From Candidatus Paracaedibacter symbiosus (GTDB lineage: Bacteria; Pseudomonadota; Alphaproteobacteria; Paracaedibacterales; Paracaedibacteraceae), in contig NZ_JQAK01000001.1 of the NCBI RefSeq assembly GCF_000757605.1, positions 757,947-821,946 of the forward strand: a stretch of 64,000 nt of DNA, given 5' to 3'. The notes under the pieces are model-generated. The model had not been told where the DNA came from. It did no database searches and saw only the letters and a list, made by a program, of their open reading frames with translations. Below, piece after piece: positions 1 through 8,741 of this stretch; the stretch's first letter is position 1; each line of letters opens with the position of its first letter. The translations under genes and the position numbers were made by a program.

Positions 1-75
1 AGCATTCGTACCTACACACCTACTATAAGCATTTAACCCAGAAATCGCCGCATTTAATGCAGAAGTTAATGACAT
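1..75 (-). CDS. flgE: Flagellar hook protein FlgE, N-terminal fragment (partial, runs off left edge)
   Basis: The frame reads M-S-L-T-S-A-L-N-A-A-I-S-G-L-N-A-Y and stays open to base 1, giving the first 25 residues. This is the amphipathic N-terminal D0 helix typical of FlgE and other axial flagellar proteins (family pattern MSLxSALNAAVSGL). A strong ribosome site, AAGGAGAG, lies 8 nt before the ATG. It is the third gene of a minus-strand fliK-flgD-flgE cluster and starts 18 nt after the flgD stop, as expected because FlgD is the scaffold on which hook subunits polymerise. FlgK or FlgF cannot be fully excluded from 25 residues, but gene order favours FlgE. Confidence 0.8.
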   Translation of the reverse strand, partial: MSLTSALNAAISGLNAYSRCVGTNA

Positions 76-93
76 AAAAACTCTCCTTATTTT

Positions 94-993
94 TTAACTA
101 ACTGTTGGCAATGGAATCATTTCTTCAACTTGCTCAAGTACTTGTTTTGCCTTTTCTACTGATTCTTTAAGCTGATTTGCCTCTACTTTCTGATCGAGCC
201 TATTTTTGAGGTAGCCAGACAACTCATTATAACGTTTGATTTGCTCTTGCACACCTTCAGTCATACTAATCAGCTCAGGAGAAGCAGGTTTACTCACAGT
301 TGCTACATCTGACATTTCAATGGGAGTGTTCCTGACCAACAAAGCAAATTCGCTGGACGCATCATGATAACCTACTTTACGGACAACTCCCTTAAAGGTG
401 AGCGGTACTTCAACCTTGTTATCATCTTTGGTATGGGCAATGACGGCTGCTTTATATTGACCTTGTGGCACCTTGATTTCAGGACGACCGTGAATACTCC
501 CATCCCATTTAAAGATTTTTGCCCCTGGCTCGACTGAAATTGGAATTGAAGTCACCCCAGCTCCTGTGGGATCCACAATCGCCAGCTTTGCTTCTTTAAT
601 ATTATCAGGCATGAGAAATGCTATATTTTCCTCACCACCTTCATAGCTAAATTCGTTGCCTTGATACTCAACTTCTTTGTTAAGATAACTTTTAGCCGCA
701 ATCCCCTGTGCTTTAATGTGATTGGTGTTAATTTGTTCAAGTAACTCGTTCATTCTTGACTGCTGAGCTGAACTATGGAACATCATAATGTTTTGGGTTA
801 GGCTTTCATTACTAGGCGGATTTAACGGGTCTTGTGGGTGTTGGACTTGCGCTAAAAATATTTTCTCAAACACCTTCATTTGTTCTTCACGAGTTTGATC
901 CAGAATTTTTGACATGCCTGATTTCTCTTTTACTTTCTTTCCCGCCCCTCCAGGTGGTGGTAGCGCGGTCTTTGCTGATGCAGGTACTGGCAT
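94..993 (-). CDS. flgD: Flagellar hook assembly scaffold FlgD
   Basis: 299 residues. FlgD caps the growing hook and is needed for FlgE polymerisation outside the cell. Residues about 44-90 carry the conserved FlgD N-terminal region, with FLAQVQHPQDPLNP followed by a glutamine/methionine-rich helix ending near SRMNELLEQI. The middle (about 105-215) resembles the FlgD Ig-like/tudor region, including KIFKWDGSIHGRPEIKVPQG where the family has F-WDG----G---P-G. The last 65 residues (about 235-295) form a predicted charged coiled coil that ordinary FlgD proteins (about 220-240 residues) lack, so this one is longer than usual. The ATG has a good AAGGAGAG ribosome site. It lies 19 nt after fliK in the same operon. 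Confidence 0.9.
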   Translation of the reverse strand: MPVPASAKTALPPPGGAGKKVKEKSGMSKILDQTREEQMKVFEKIFLAQVQHPQDPLNPPSNESLTQNIMMFHSSAQQSRMNELLEQINTNHIKAQGIAAKSYLNKEVEYQGNEFSYEGGEENIAFLMPDNIKEAKLAIVDPTGAGVTSIPISVEPGAKIFKWDGSIHGRPEIKVPQGQYKAAVIAHTKDDNKVEVPLTFKGVVRKVGYHDASSEFALLVRNTPIEMSDVATVSKPASPELISMTEGVQEQIKRYNELSGYLKNRLDQKVEANQLKESVEKAKQVLEQVEEMIPLPTVS

Positions 994-1012
994 TTGTTTC
1001 TCTCCTTAATTA

Positions 1013-2629
1013 TTATGCCTTGATGTCGACAAGCGCATCAGGGTCACTCTCGTTTTCTAATTCCTGATCTTGGTGTTCTGTTGGCGATTCTTCTACTGCT
1101 CCAGAGTCAGCTTTTTGTAAGCTTTGATCATCAGCTAGGTGTGAATCTTGTTCCGAACTAAAGTTCATATTCGCCAGATTAGAATCCAGGCCTAACTCCT
1201 GAAAAATCTCGTTAATTTCTTTAGAATTACGCGCTAGAAGTTCCATTGTTTCGCGCTTTTCTGCATTGATATAAATCGACTTCACTGTGTCTTTTAAAAT
1301 ATCAAGGGTGATTTCAATGCGACCTAAATGTTGGGGTAGCAGATTGACTTTCAGGTGAGTTTCACCTTTTTCAACCATCGTGTGAAAATGATCTTTCAGC
1401 TGCGTTAGGGCGTTGACGCGATCCAAATTTGAGCGACTGGTAACCCCAGACGTCGAGACTGCTTCTGGTTGGCTAGACATTGACATTGGGTTCTGCCCAA
1501 GAGCTACTCCCGGGTTATTGTTTGAGCCCCCTGGTGAGAGTGATACTGTTGGGGCGTTTACGACTGTACTCGGAGGAGTTTGTTGGGACACATGAAGCTG
1601 AGTCTGAGAACTGCGTGTGGCTTGCGTTTCCCGGCTCTGTGGTTGTGATAAAAGCGTAGCATCTTCTTGCCTCAAAAAGGTTTCCCGCTCGAATGACTGT
1701 AAGTCACCTTGCGTCTCAACTTGGCCTTTTATGTCTATTGCTTTTTTAAGGTCGGCAAGAAGCATTGAAGAGCGCTGTTCCTTTTCGTCTGCCAACTCTG
1801 TCTGTGCCGTCACAATTTGTTGTTCTGGGGTAAGCTCCCCCTCGCTCTTTGCTGAGGTTACTAAATCAGTCACCGCACTCAACTGTTGCTCATCAAGGAT
1901 CGGATCAGAGTAAAGGGCCGTAGATTGGACTTCGATATGGACTGTCGGGACCGCTGTTTCAGTCAATGATCCAGGCATCGTCTGCGCTGTGAGTGTCTCC
2001 ATTGCCGCAATATTTTGTCCTGCTACAACCCCATTTTGTTGTTCAAACACACGATTTTGCTGTTCATTGATGCCCTGAAGAGTATCATTGATAAAGAAAG
2101 AATCGAGACAAATGGGTAATGATGAATCAAGTAGCGACGAATTAATTAAAGAATCATCTGACTCTTTTATGTAAAGTCTTGATTCAGTAACCTCTTGAAA
2201 ATTAGGGCTTGATGAGTCTGTTACCCCAACCCTTTCACCGTTATCAGCTCTTGAAATTGCAGAGGTTGAAACCGGTTTTTCTTTAGAGGAAGTGATTTTC
2301 TCTTGAGAAGATAGTGCTTGTTTATCCCTTTTTTCTGACCTCACCAAGGAATCACGAGAAACAGAATGGCTATTTTGGCGAGATCCAAACCTAGATGAGT
2401 CACGTCGGCTCTGAGCTTTTTCATGAATATCTTTCGGCGGTAATTTTTTTGATTGTATATCATTGAAGCTGTTTAATACTTCCCCAAATTTAGGTGGAAT
2501 GAATGATTCTTGCCCCGACAATAGATCGAGATTCTCCAACAATTGTTTTTCAACAGAAGGTGAAGGACTCTCCTTTCCCAACGGCAGATCAGGCTTTAAA
2601 ATATGGGAAGCGGTTGACTGAATTGGCAT
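1013..2629 (-). CDS. fliK: Flagellar hook-length control protein FliK
   Basis: 538 residues. FliK is the secreted molecular ruler that sets hook length and switches the export apparatus to filament substrates. The C-terminal domain is recognisable at about residues 405-495: LKVNLLPQHLGRIEITLDI corresponds to the family's L-L-P--LG-VEV-L, followed by a helix containing ETMELLARNSKEINEIFQEL. The N-terminal two thirds are low-complexity, serine/glutamine-rich and without a recognised domain, which is normal for the ruler part. The ATG at 2629 is preceded by AGAGGG. It is the first gene of fliK-flgD-flgE and lies 35 bp downstream of a sigma-54-type promoter at 2664-2681. The N-terminal part evolves fast, so only the C-terminal domain supports the name. 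Confidence 0.85.
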   Translation of the reverse strand: MPIQSTASHILKPDLPLGKESPSPSVEKQLLENLDLLSGQESFIPPKFGEVLNSFNDIQSKKLPPKDIHEKAQSRRDSSRFGSRQNSHSVSRDSLVRSEKRDKQALSSQEKITSSKEKPVSTSAISRADNGERVGVTDSSSPNFQEVTESRLYIKESDDSLINSSLLDSSLPICLDSFFINDTLQGINEQQNRVFEQQNGVVAGQNIAAMETLTAQTMPGSLTETAVPTVHIEVQSTALYSDPILDEQQLSAVTDLVTSAKSEGELTPEQQIVTAQTELADEKEQRSSMLLADLKKAIDIKGQVETQGDLQSFERETFLRQEDATLLSQPQSRETQATRSSQTQLHVSQQTPPSTVVNAPTVSLSPGGSNNNPGVALGQNPMSMSSQPEAVSTSGVTSRSNLDRVNALTQLKDHFHTMVEKGETHLKVNLLPQHLGRIEITLDILKDTVKSIYINAEKRETMELLARNSKEINEIFQELGLDSNLANMNFSSEQDSHLADDQSLQKADSGAVEESPTEHQDQELENESDPDALVDIKA

Positions 2630-2663
2630 CTAATTTTCCCTCTTTCAATTCTACATATGAAAG

Positions 2664-2681
2664 AAGCAAAACTCATGCCAA
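2664..2681 (-). promoter_or_regulatory. Sigma-54-type (-24/-12) promoter of fliK-flgD-flgE
   Basis: Read on the minus strand this is TTGGCATGAGTTTTGCTT: GG and GC are separated by exactly ten bases, the RpoN signature. The expected start site is near 2654, giving a leader of about 25 nt to the fliK ATG. The same 21-nt stretch with only three internal differences precedes fliC at 23426, which makes chance unlikely. No activator gene or rpoN is in this window, so use by sigma-54 is inferred from sequence and from known flagellar regulation. Confidence 0.8.
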
Positions 2682-2741
2682 GTTTGATGATTTAAAAATT
2701 AATATCGTTGAATCTTATTTCAAAATCCTACCTAGAATCTT

Positions 2742-3470
2742 TTATTCAACCTTATAGGCCACAGGCTTTAATCCCAATTTAATATGCTTTTGCAGCCCCC
2801 AGAAACCATCCTCGACTGTTCCTTCAAAAGTCAACTTATCCCCTGTTAGCGAAAAATTACCGACGAAGCCATCTTTATTTTTTTGTAAGAGTTGCGCTAA
2901 CGTCGTCCCATAGCCAACTTGTTGATAAAACAGCTCTTTTAGACGTTCACTCGTTGGCATTGGCTCCTCTGTTTGGGGAAAATAAATCCATCCGCGCTTC
3001 AACCCAACATACCCGACTCCAGCCAAAGCAGCTACTGTCACAAGGGGAGTGGTTAGAAATGAGGGAAGATAGGAAAATGCCCATCCTGCAGCACTAGCTG
3101 CCGCCGCTTGTTCTGGATGCAACCGCACCTGTTTTAGCAGCCAATGATCATAAGACATATTGAAATCGGCGACCTTGAACTGATAACACCTATCCCCCAC
3201 CATCATGAATAAGTCTTTACCAATCACATCCTGGGGGTTTTCTACAGCCAATTTAAAAGCAGGCATTGAGTAATTTAGAACGGAGATTTCTCCCGAGACG
3301 CGAATGTTTTCAAAATTTAACTCATCACGATTTTGATGGAGATAATGAAAGGTTTGAGTGTAATCTTCTTGGCTAGGAATTGTAATTTCATTGCTGAAAA
3401 ATCCCCTCACATAATCCATTGCTGAGCAAGAAGAAGCCAATGCAGGTACAAGTAAAAAAATCTTTAACAT
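2742..3470 (-). CDS. Unrecognised exported or membrane protein
   Basis: 242 residues; I do not recognise the family. The N-terminus MLKIFLLVPALASSCSA is a signal peptide; the cysteine (LASSC) could allow lipoprotein processing, although the context is not a textbook lipobox. Residues about 118-160 hold an alanine-rich stretch followed by FLTTPLVTVAALAGVGYVGL, a probable transmembrane helix. The C-terminal 70 residues are mixed alpha/beta with FSLTGDKLTFEGTVEDGFWG. It ends about 60 bp before the fliK promoter and starts about 100 bp after the phaC stop, so it may be co-transcribed with phaC or have its own promoter in the AT-rich gap. A link to flagella or to PHB is not shown by the sequence. 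Confidence 0.6.
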   Translation of the reverse strand: MLKIFLLVPALASSCSAMDYVRGFFSNEITIPSQEDYTQTFHYLHQNRDELNFENIRVSGEISVLNYSMPAFKLAVENPQDVIGKDLFMMVGDRCYQFKVADFNMSYDHWLLKQVRLHPEQAAAASAAGWAFSYLPSFLTTPLVTVAALAGVGYVGLKRGWIYFPQTEEPMPTSERLKELFYQQVGYGTTLAQLLQKNKDGFVGNFSLTGDKLTFEGTVEDGFWGLQKHIKLGLKPVAYKVE

Positions 3471-3577
3471 GACCGATGTTTCCTTTAATAAACAAACTAA
3501 AAATCATGGTAAAATTATAAAAAAATTATTTCAATGGTTTTTATCCTGTCCCCTTCTTGAGTCGCAAACCTGGAATT

Positions 3578-5386
3578 CTATTTTGCTACCACATAGGTAC
3601 CTGGCGCTTCACCCAATGAATTTTTATCGGAAATAGGATGCGCCTCAACCATTTTTCCTGAAAATTTTTCCATCCACTCTTGCCAAACAGGCCACCAGGA
3701 ACCAGAAACTTTTTCAGCTGAAGCCAGCCATTCATCGGCAGTTTCCGCTTTTTGGCCATTTTTCCAATAATTATATTTGTGTTTTTCCGGATGATTAAAC
3801 ACGCCAGCCACATGCCCAGAACTCGACAAAACAAACTCGGTTGCACCCTTCACCATAGTGCTGAGGGGAAATACTGCCCGCCAAGGCGCAATATGATCAT
3901 CCGCAGCAGCCATAATAAACATTGGCGTTGTGATAGTGGTGAGGTCGATCGGCACATCACCAATCTTAATACCGCCCGGTTGGATCAAGCGATTTTCAAG
4001 ATACATCTTACGCAAAAAGTCCGAATGCATCTTACCAGGCATGCGCACCGCATCACTATTCCAATGCAACATATCAAAAGGGATTGGCTCTTTGCCCATC
4101 AGATAGTTATTGATGTAAAAGGACCAGATGAGATCGTTAGCCCGCAATAAGTTAAATGATTGCATCATCGAACCGGCATCAAGATAACCTTTTTTCTTGA
4201 TGTGGGATTCAAGCTTTTTCAGCTGCGCCTCGCACACATACACTAAAAGATCCCCTGCCTCCCGAAAATCAGTAGGCGCCGCAATCAAGGTTGCGCTTTT
4301 AATTTCTTTATCTTTTCCTTTAGCTTTCAAGTACGTCATCAAGCAATTGAGCAGCACACCACCGGTGCAATACCCAATCATATTAATAGATTTGTGATTG
4401 GTGTATTGGCGAACAAAGTCAAAAGCCTCTTTCGCGCCTTGAAGGGTATAATCAGTCAATGTTTTGCCCGAATGGCGTTTGTCGGGATTCACCCATGAAA
4501 TAATAAACAAGGTATAGCCCTTGTCCACCGCCCAGCGAATGAATGAGTTTTCTGGTTTCAAATCAAACACATAAAATTTGTTGATCCATGGCGGAATAAT
4601 TAAAATTGGTACTGAGTGTACTTTTGCTGTGGTGGGTGAATACTGAATCAGCTCCAACAATTCGTTACGAAACACGACTTTTCCTGGAGAGGTGGCAATA
4701 TCTACCCCAAGCTTGAGCGCCTCCATATCCGTCATTTTGATATTTAATTGGCCATTGACTGAGTCACTCAAAAAATTTTTGAAGCCTTGAATCAGATTTT
4801 CACCCTTGGTTTCGAAGGTTTGCCGGATCACATCGGGGTTGGTCAGCGGGAAATTGGTGGGCGACATAGCATCAATCAAGTGCTTGGTATAAAAAGCGAG
4901 CTTCTGCGATGTTTGTGGGTCGAGTTCTTCCATTTGAGATAAGACCTCTTTTAAGAGACGGGCGTTCAATAAATAAAGCTGTTGCATGAAGAAGAAGGCT
5001 GGATGATCCTTCCAGATGGGGTTCTTAAACCGTTTGTCGCGAGTTTCAACGTCAATGAGTGGTTTAACTTCTTGGCCCTGCAAGTGCTGGGTCACTGTTT
5101 CCATCAGCTTAAGCACACCTTTAAAATGCTCTGTTTGCAATTCCTTGATTGACTGTGGTTTTTTAGAAAGCTCTGCCACTGCTTTGTTCAAGGTTTTAAT
5201 CACTATTTGAGGGTCAAAAATCGTCACAGGATGTTCTTCTGTTTGCCTCAAATGAGGAAGCATTGCTTCTACCGACTCACGCACCAACGCACGATTGGTT
5301 TCTAGAACATTCATCCAAATATCTTGCCACTCTTTAGCATAGCCAAAAGCAGCAGATAAATTAGTTTTATTTGATTTATCGATCAT
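3578..5386 (-). CDS. phaC: Class I poly(3-hydroxyalkanoate) synthase PhaC
   Basis: 602 residues, normal for class I enzymes. It polymerises (R)-3-hydroxyacyl-CoA into storage granules. The N-terminal third is the phasin-like synthase domain; the C-terminal part is an alpha/beta hydrolase. The lipase-like box is GYCTGG with nucleophile Cys340. The other triad residues fit Asp497 (in ADDHIAPW) and His525 (in SSSGHVAGV). PPWINKFYVFDL near residue 265 is also a conserved synthase stretch. No phaA or phaB lies next to it, but 3-hydroxybutyrate dehydrogenase at 47910 supports a PHB cycle. The ATG at 5386 has a weak ribosome site. It faces a plus-strand lipoprotein gene across a 58-bp divergent gap. 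Confidence 0.95.
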   Translation of the reverse strand: MIDKSNKTNLSAAFGYAKEWQDIWMNVLETNRALVRESVEAMLPHLRQTEEHPVTIFDPQIVIKTLNKAVAELSKKPQSIKELQTEHFKGVLKLMETVTQHLQGQEVKPLIDVETRDKRFKNPIWKDHPAFFFMQQLYLLNARLLKEVLSQMEELDPQTSQKLAFYTKHLIDAMSPTNFPLTNPDVIRQTFETKGENLIQGFKNFLSDSVNGQLNIKMTDMEALKLGVDIATSPGKVVFRNELLELIQYSPTTAKVHSVPILIIPPWINKFYVFDLKPENSFIRWAVDKGYTLFIISWVNPDKRHSGKTLTDYTLQGAKEAFDFVRQYTNHKSINMIGYCTGGVLLNCLMTYLKAKGKDKEIKSATLIAAPTDFREAGDLLVYVCEAQLKKLESHIKKKGYLDAGSMMQSFNLLRANDLIWSFYINNYLMGKEPIPFDMLHWNSDAVRMPGKMHSDFLRKMYLENRLIQPGGIKIGDVPIDLTTITTPMFIMAAADDHIAPWRAVFPLSTMVKGATEFVLSSSGHVAGVFNHPEKHKYNYWKNGQKAETADEWLASAEKVSGSWWPVWQEWMEKFSGKMVEAHPISDKNSLGEAPGTYVVAK

Positions 5387-5444
5387 GATACCATACTCAA
5401 AACGAAAGCCCTTACACTCAGTATAAAGTGAAAAGATTAACTAA

Positions 5445-5816
5445 ATGCAAATAAAATCATCTATATCCAAAATACCTGAAGAGACAGGATTGCGGCCAGC
5501 AACTTTGAGGCGGCTTGTATGGGCGTGCGACGCTCTTCGTTGTTTTCTCTTGAAGGAGCCCCAAGATAAAAATAGGTATTTTGGATATATACCTACTTTT
5601 ATCACTTTTTTTGGGTTATGCATCCTCGTCGCCTCTTGTGAGAATGATAGGCTTCCTGAGCAGAGTTTCGAGCTGCCGAAGGGTGATTATCCACGCCTTG
5701 TCGATGTGCCCGAGAGACCCACATATCCCTCTGAGCAAGTCATTGGTGATGTCCAAAAGCAATTGGAAGCTGCAAGCACTGCTGCTGATCAGACTGCTAA
5801 AGTCCAAGCACCGTAA
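5445..5816 (+). CDS. Small lipoprotein with a palindromic element in its signal region
   Basis: 123 residues if it starts at the ATG at 5445. The recognisable part begins at IPTFITFFGLCILVASC, a lipoprotein signal with lipobox LVASC, followed by about 57 polar residues with no known domain (ENDRLPEQSFELPKGDYPRL...). The 47 residues before the hydrophobic segment come almost entirely from the 128-bp inverted-repeat element at 5462-5589. Joining MQIKS directly to TFITFFGLCILVASC would give a normal lipoprotein signal, so the element seems to have entered in frame. A TTG at 5550 is an alternative start without a good ribosome site. The stop is 6 nt before recJ, implying co-transcription. Alphaproteobacteria often carry a small lipoprotein here; its role is unknown. 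Confidence 0.55.
   Translation: MQIKSSISKIPEETGLRPATLRRLVWACDALRCFLLKEPQDKNRYFGYIPTFITFFGLCILVASCENDRLPEQSFELPKGDYPRLVDVPERPTYPSEQVIGDVQKQLEAASTAADQTAKVQAP
5462..5589. repeat. 128-bp element with perfect 16-bp terminal inverted repeats
   Basis: The left arm TATATCCAAAATACCT (5462-5477) is the exact reverse complement of the right arm AGGTATTTTGGATATA (5574-5589). The 96-bp interior is open in the lipoprotein frame. An interior block at 5551-5570 (TGAAGGAGCCCCAAGATAAA) recurs with one mismatch at 42458-42477, and a partial right arm recurs at 42566-42578, so this is a dispersed family and not a one-off hairpin. It encodes no transposase; a MITE or a Rickettsia-style palindromic element are the obvious comparisons. 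Confidence 0.75.
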
Positions 5817-5822
5817 CTTCCC

Positions 5823-7622
5823 ATGTTAACTGCAAACCCCTCCCCTAAGGTGCCAACTACCATATTGTTTTCCGGCAGCCTTTCTGCCCTTGGACGCAAG
5901 TGGTATGAAAAAATCGCTGATACACGAGATTCTCTGGCCATTAGTCAGCTATTTAATTTATCACCCTTTGTTGGTAAGCTATTGGCAACCCGTGGTCTCA
6001 CTCCCGAAACGGTTGCTGATTACTTAAACCCTACATTGAAGCAATTGATGCCTGATCCCAGCCACTTGAAAGATATGGATAAAGGGGTGTCTCGTGTGGG
6101 AAGAGCGATCCGAACCCAAGAAAAAATTGCCGTCTTTGGTGATTACGACGTGGATGGTGCCACGGCTTCTTCTTTGTTAAAACGTTACTTTGAAGATATT
6201 GGCGTGGATATTACTGTCTATATCCCCCAACGTATTGAAGAAGGCTACGGTCCAAATCTCCCTGCCCTCACCCACCTCAAACAACAGGGACATGGCGTAG
6301 TGATTATGGTTGACTGCGGCACCACCGCTTTTGAGGCGCTGGCCCATGCTAAAACCATTGGACTTGATGTCATCATTATTGATCACCATATGTCGGCTCC
6401 GCTGCTTCCTGATGTCACGGCACTCATCAATCCCAATCGCATTGATGAGACGAGTCCGCTCGGAACCCTTTGTGCCGCCGCGTTGAGCTTTGTCTTTTTA
6501 GTGGCCCTGCATCGAGCTTTACGGAATGAGGGATGGTTTAGAGAAGGGAAAAAGGAGCCTGACTTACGCTCCTACCTTGACCTTGTTGCTCTAGGGACTG
6601 TCTGTGATGTGATGCCCCTGACGGGCCTCAACCGCGCTTTTGTTACGCAAGGCTTAAAAATTCTGCATCATCGAGCTAATCTTGGCTTAAAAGCCCTGGC
6701 TGATATTGCGGGAATTGACGAATCTCCGAGTGCCTATCACCTTGGATTCATGTTGGGCCCCCGCATCAATGCTGGGGGACGTGTCGGAAAAGCCAATTTT
6801 GGAACAAGGCTGCTTTCCAGCCGTGATACCATCGAAACGCAACATCTCGCACGTGAACTTGATCTCTTAAATAAAGAGCGTCAGGCAATTGAGATAATTG
6901 TTCTGGAACAAGCAACCAAGCAAATCCTGCAACAACGTCTCCATGAAAATCCACTGATTATGGTAGGCGATGAAGGATGGCACATAGGTGTCATTGGCAT
7001 TGTGGCCGGCCGCTTGAAAGAGCGCTTTCAAAAACCAGTATGCGTTGTTGGTTTTGATGCGGAGGTAGGTAAAGGCTCGGGACGGTCCATTACTGGCGTT
7101 AATTTGGGTGCTGCCATGCATGCTGCTTGCCAAAAAGGCTTGCTCGTCCATGGTGGTGGCCATGCTATGGCCGCAGGTTTTACCGTAATGCGGGATCAAT
7201 TTGCTGGATTTCAGGATTTCTTGTGCCATCATTTGGCCACCGCTGTCGCAGGTATTGAGCCCCGCCTTGATCTAGACGCCGTTTTATCGCCGGCTGCAGC
7301 AACGGTGGAATTTTTGACAGAGCTTAGCTTACTTGAACCTTACGGCAATGGTAACCCGACACCAAAATTCTGTCTGCATAAAGTCCGTCTTACAGGCGTG
7401 GAACGGGTTGGCGTCAATCACTTACGTGCGTTTGCTTACGGTGAAGATGGGACTCGAGTCAAGATAATGGCGTTTCGCGCTCTCGATACAGAATTAGGGG
7501 AGAAAATGCACCAACTTCAAGGAGGGCGCATGATCGCCCTTGCCGGTACGCTCAAACTCGATAAATGGAATGGCCGAGAAGAAGTCACCATTATTTTAGA
7601 TGATCTCATGGATTTGGAATGA
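5823..7622 (+). CDS. recJ: Single-stranded-DNA-specific 5'-3' exonuclease RecJ
   Basis: 599 residues, usual for RecJ. It degrades single-stranded DNA 5' to 3' in RecF-pathway recombination and mismatch repair, using two metal ions. DHH-superfamily motifs are all present: FGDYDVDGATA (Asp107-Asp111 region), VDCGTTA, IIDHHMS (DHH 187-189), DLVALGTVCDVMPL, then the DHHA1 part with RINAGGRVGKA and GGGHAMAAGF. The C-terminal OB-like domain ends with LDKWNGREEVTIILDDL. It starts 6 nt after the lipoprotein stop. There is no clear ribosome site directly before the ATG, which fits translational coupling to the upstream gene. Confidence 0.95.
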   Translation: MLTANPSPKVPTTILFSGSLSALGRKWYEKIADTRDSLAISQLFNLSPFVGKLLATRGLTPETVADYLNPTLKQLMPDPSHLKDMDKGVSRVGRAIRTQEKIAVFGDYDVDGATASSLLKRYFEDIGVDITVYIPQRIEEGYGPNLPALTHLKQQGHGVVIMVDCGTTAFEALAHAKTIGLDVIIIDHHMSAPLLPDVTALINPNRIDETSPLGTLCAAALSFVFLVALHRALRNEGWFREGKKEPDLRSYLDLVALGTVCDVMPLTGLNRAFVTQGLKILHHRANLGLKALADIAGIDESPSAYHLGFMLGPRINAGGRVGKANFGTRLLSSRDTIETQHLARELDLLNKERQAIEIIVLEQATKQILQQRLHENPLIMVGDEGWHIGVIGIVAGRLKERFQKPVCVVGFDAEVGKGSGRSITGVNLGAAMHAACQKGLLVHGGGHAMAAGFTVMRDQFAGFQDFLCHHLATAVAGIEPRLDLDAVLSPAAATVEFLTELSLLEPYGNGNPTPKFCLHKVRLTGVERVGVNHLRAFAYGEDGTRVKIMAFRALDTELGEKMHQLQGGRMIALAGTLKLDKWNGREEVTIILDDLMDLE

Positions 7623-7677
7623 AGAGAGAATTGGGCTCAATTCACTCTAACTTTACAGGTCAGCAGTTTGGAAAAGG

Positions 7678-8514
7678 TTAAATAAAATCGCCGAGAAAGA
7701 CAGTCGCTGTTCCTCGTGTAAGCGCTTTAGGTTGCGCCTCAGAAGGAGCCCATCCGCTTAAGTAAACAGCAGTGAAGCCAGCCGAAATCCCTGTCGAATT
7801 TCTATAATGACGATCGTAAAATTGAATTAATTCTTTCAAGAATTTTTTTTCCACACCCCTATGGGGACGCTCCAGCATCACATTGCTTAGCCCCACTGTT
7901 TTTAACTCTTCCAGAAAAGACTGTGTCCCTGAATAGTTCATCTCAATCTGATCCATATCGACGACAGGCAAGGCAAATCCGGCACGTTGCATAAGAGCTG
8001 CAGCATCGGACAATTTCACCATTGGTGCTACACGGGGGGACACCCCACCATAAATCTCTTCCTCCACAACTTGGGTAGCATGACGTAATTGCCATAAGGT
8101 ATCTTGGCCTAAAAACACGCCCAAAAAGAGCCCATCGGATTTCAAACAATACTTAACCTGCTGCAAAAATCCTGGGATATCATTGAAGTGATGCATTTCT
8201 AAAACGCTGATGATAAGATCAAATTTGCCCCTGCCAAAAGGTAAAAACTCATCATCCAACTGAAGGGTTGACGCTTTGCCCGTGAGGCTAAACTGCCAGT
8301 AGTTTGATTTTTCAAATAGGTGAGCAAGATCAGCATCTCCCAAAACTAAAACATCTTGGAAATCACGTTTGATCAGTTGAAGCCGATTGATGAGTTGGTG
8401 TTGTAAATATTGATGCAAACGAGTGCGCTTCACACCCATAGCATCCAGGCGCGAGCGCCGCAATCGGAGAAGTCGGCGGTCAAAAAGATAGGCTGTTGCA
8501 GCAGACTTAATCAT
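7678..8514 (-). CDS. SAM-dependent methyltransferase-fold protein, NDUFAF5/BioC-like
   Basis: 278 residues. The N-terminus YLFDRRLLRLRRSRLDAM matches the start typical of the alphaproteobacterial/mitochondrial NDUFAF5 group (FDR-L---RRDRA). A class I methyltransferase fold follows: VLVLGDAD at the first strand, KFDLIISVLEMHHFNDIPGFL at motif II, and LKSDGLFLGVFLGQDTLWQLR, the stretch after which NDUFAF5-like proteins have TL-ELR. In mitochondria NDUFAF5 modifies a complex I subunit; the bacterial members have no settled role and are often labelled BioC. The glycine-rich SAM motif is degenerate (LGDAD instead of GxGxG), so catalytic activity is uncertain. It lies alone, tail to tail with recJ across 55 bp. 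Confidence 0.75.
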   Translation of the reverse strand: MIKSAATAYLFDRRLLRLRRSRLDAMGVKRTRLHQYLQHQLINRLQLIKRDFQDVLVLGDADLAHLFEKSNYWQFSLTGKASTLQLDDEFLPFGRGKFDLIISVLEMHHFNDIPGFLQQVKYCLKSDGLFLGVFLGQDTLWQLRHATQVVEEEIYGGVSPRVAPMVKLSDAAALMQRAGFALPVVDMDQIEMNYSGTQSFLEELKTVGLSNVMLERPHRGVEKKFLKELIQFYDRHYRNSTGISAGFTAVYLSGWAPSEAQPKALTRGTATVFLGDFI

Positions 8515-8741
8515 TTAAACGGCTCGCCACTGACCACGCGAAGGATTTTTGCACTCTTGTTATTTTCGCGAAAGCAGAAAGCCAGGTAGAGTTTAAACGC
8601 TTCAAATGAGACCAATAGCGATTTATCATTCTGGATACCGGCTGGCCTTTATCCTCAGCATTGGCCTGGGGGTGAGAATAAGCCCCATAGTTAAGTACAG
8701 CAGCCCTGTTTTGAATAAGAATAAGCATCCCCCCTTTGCTT

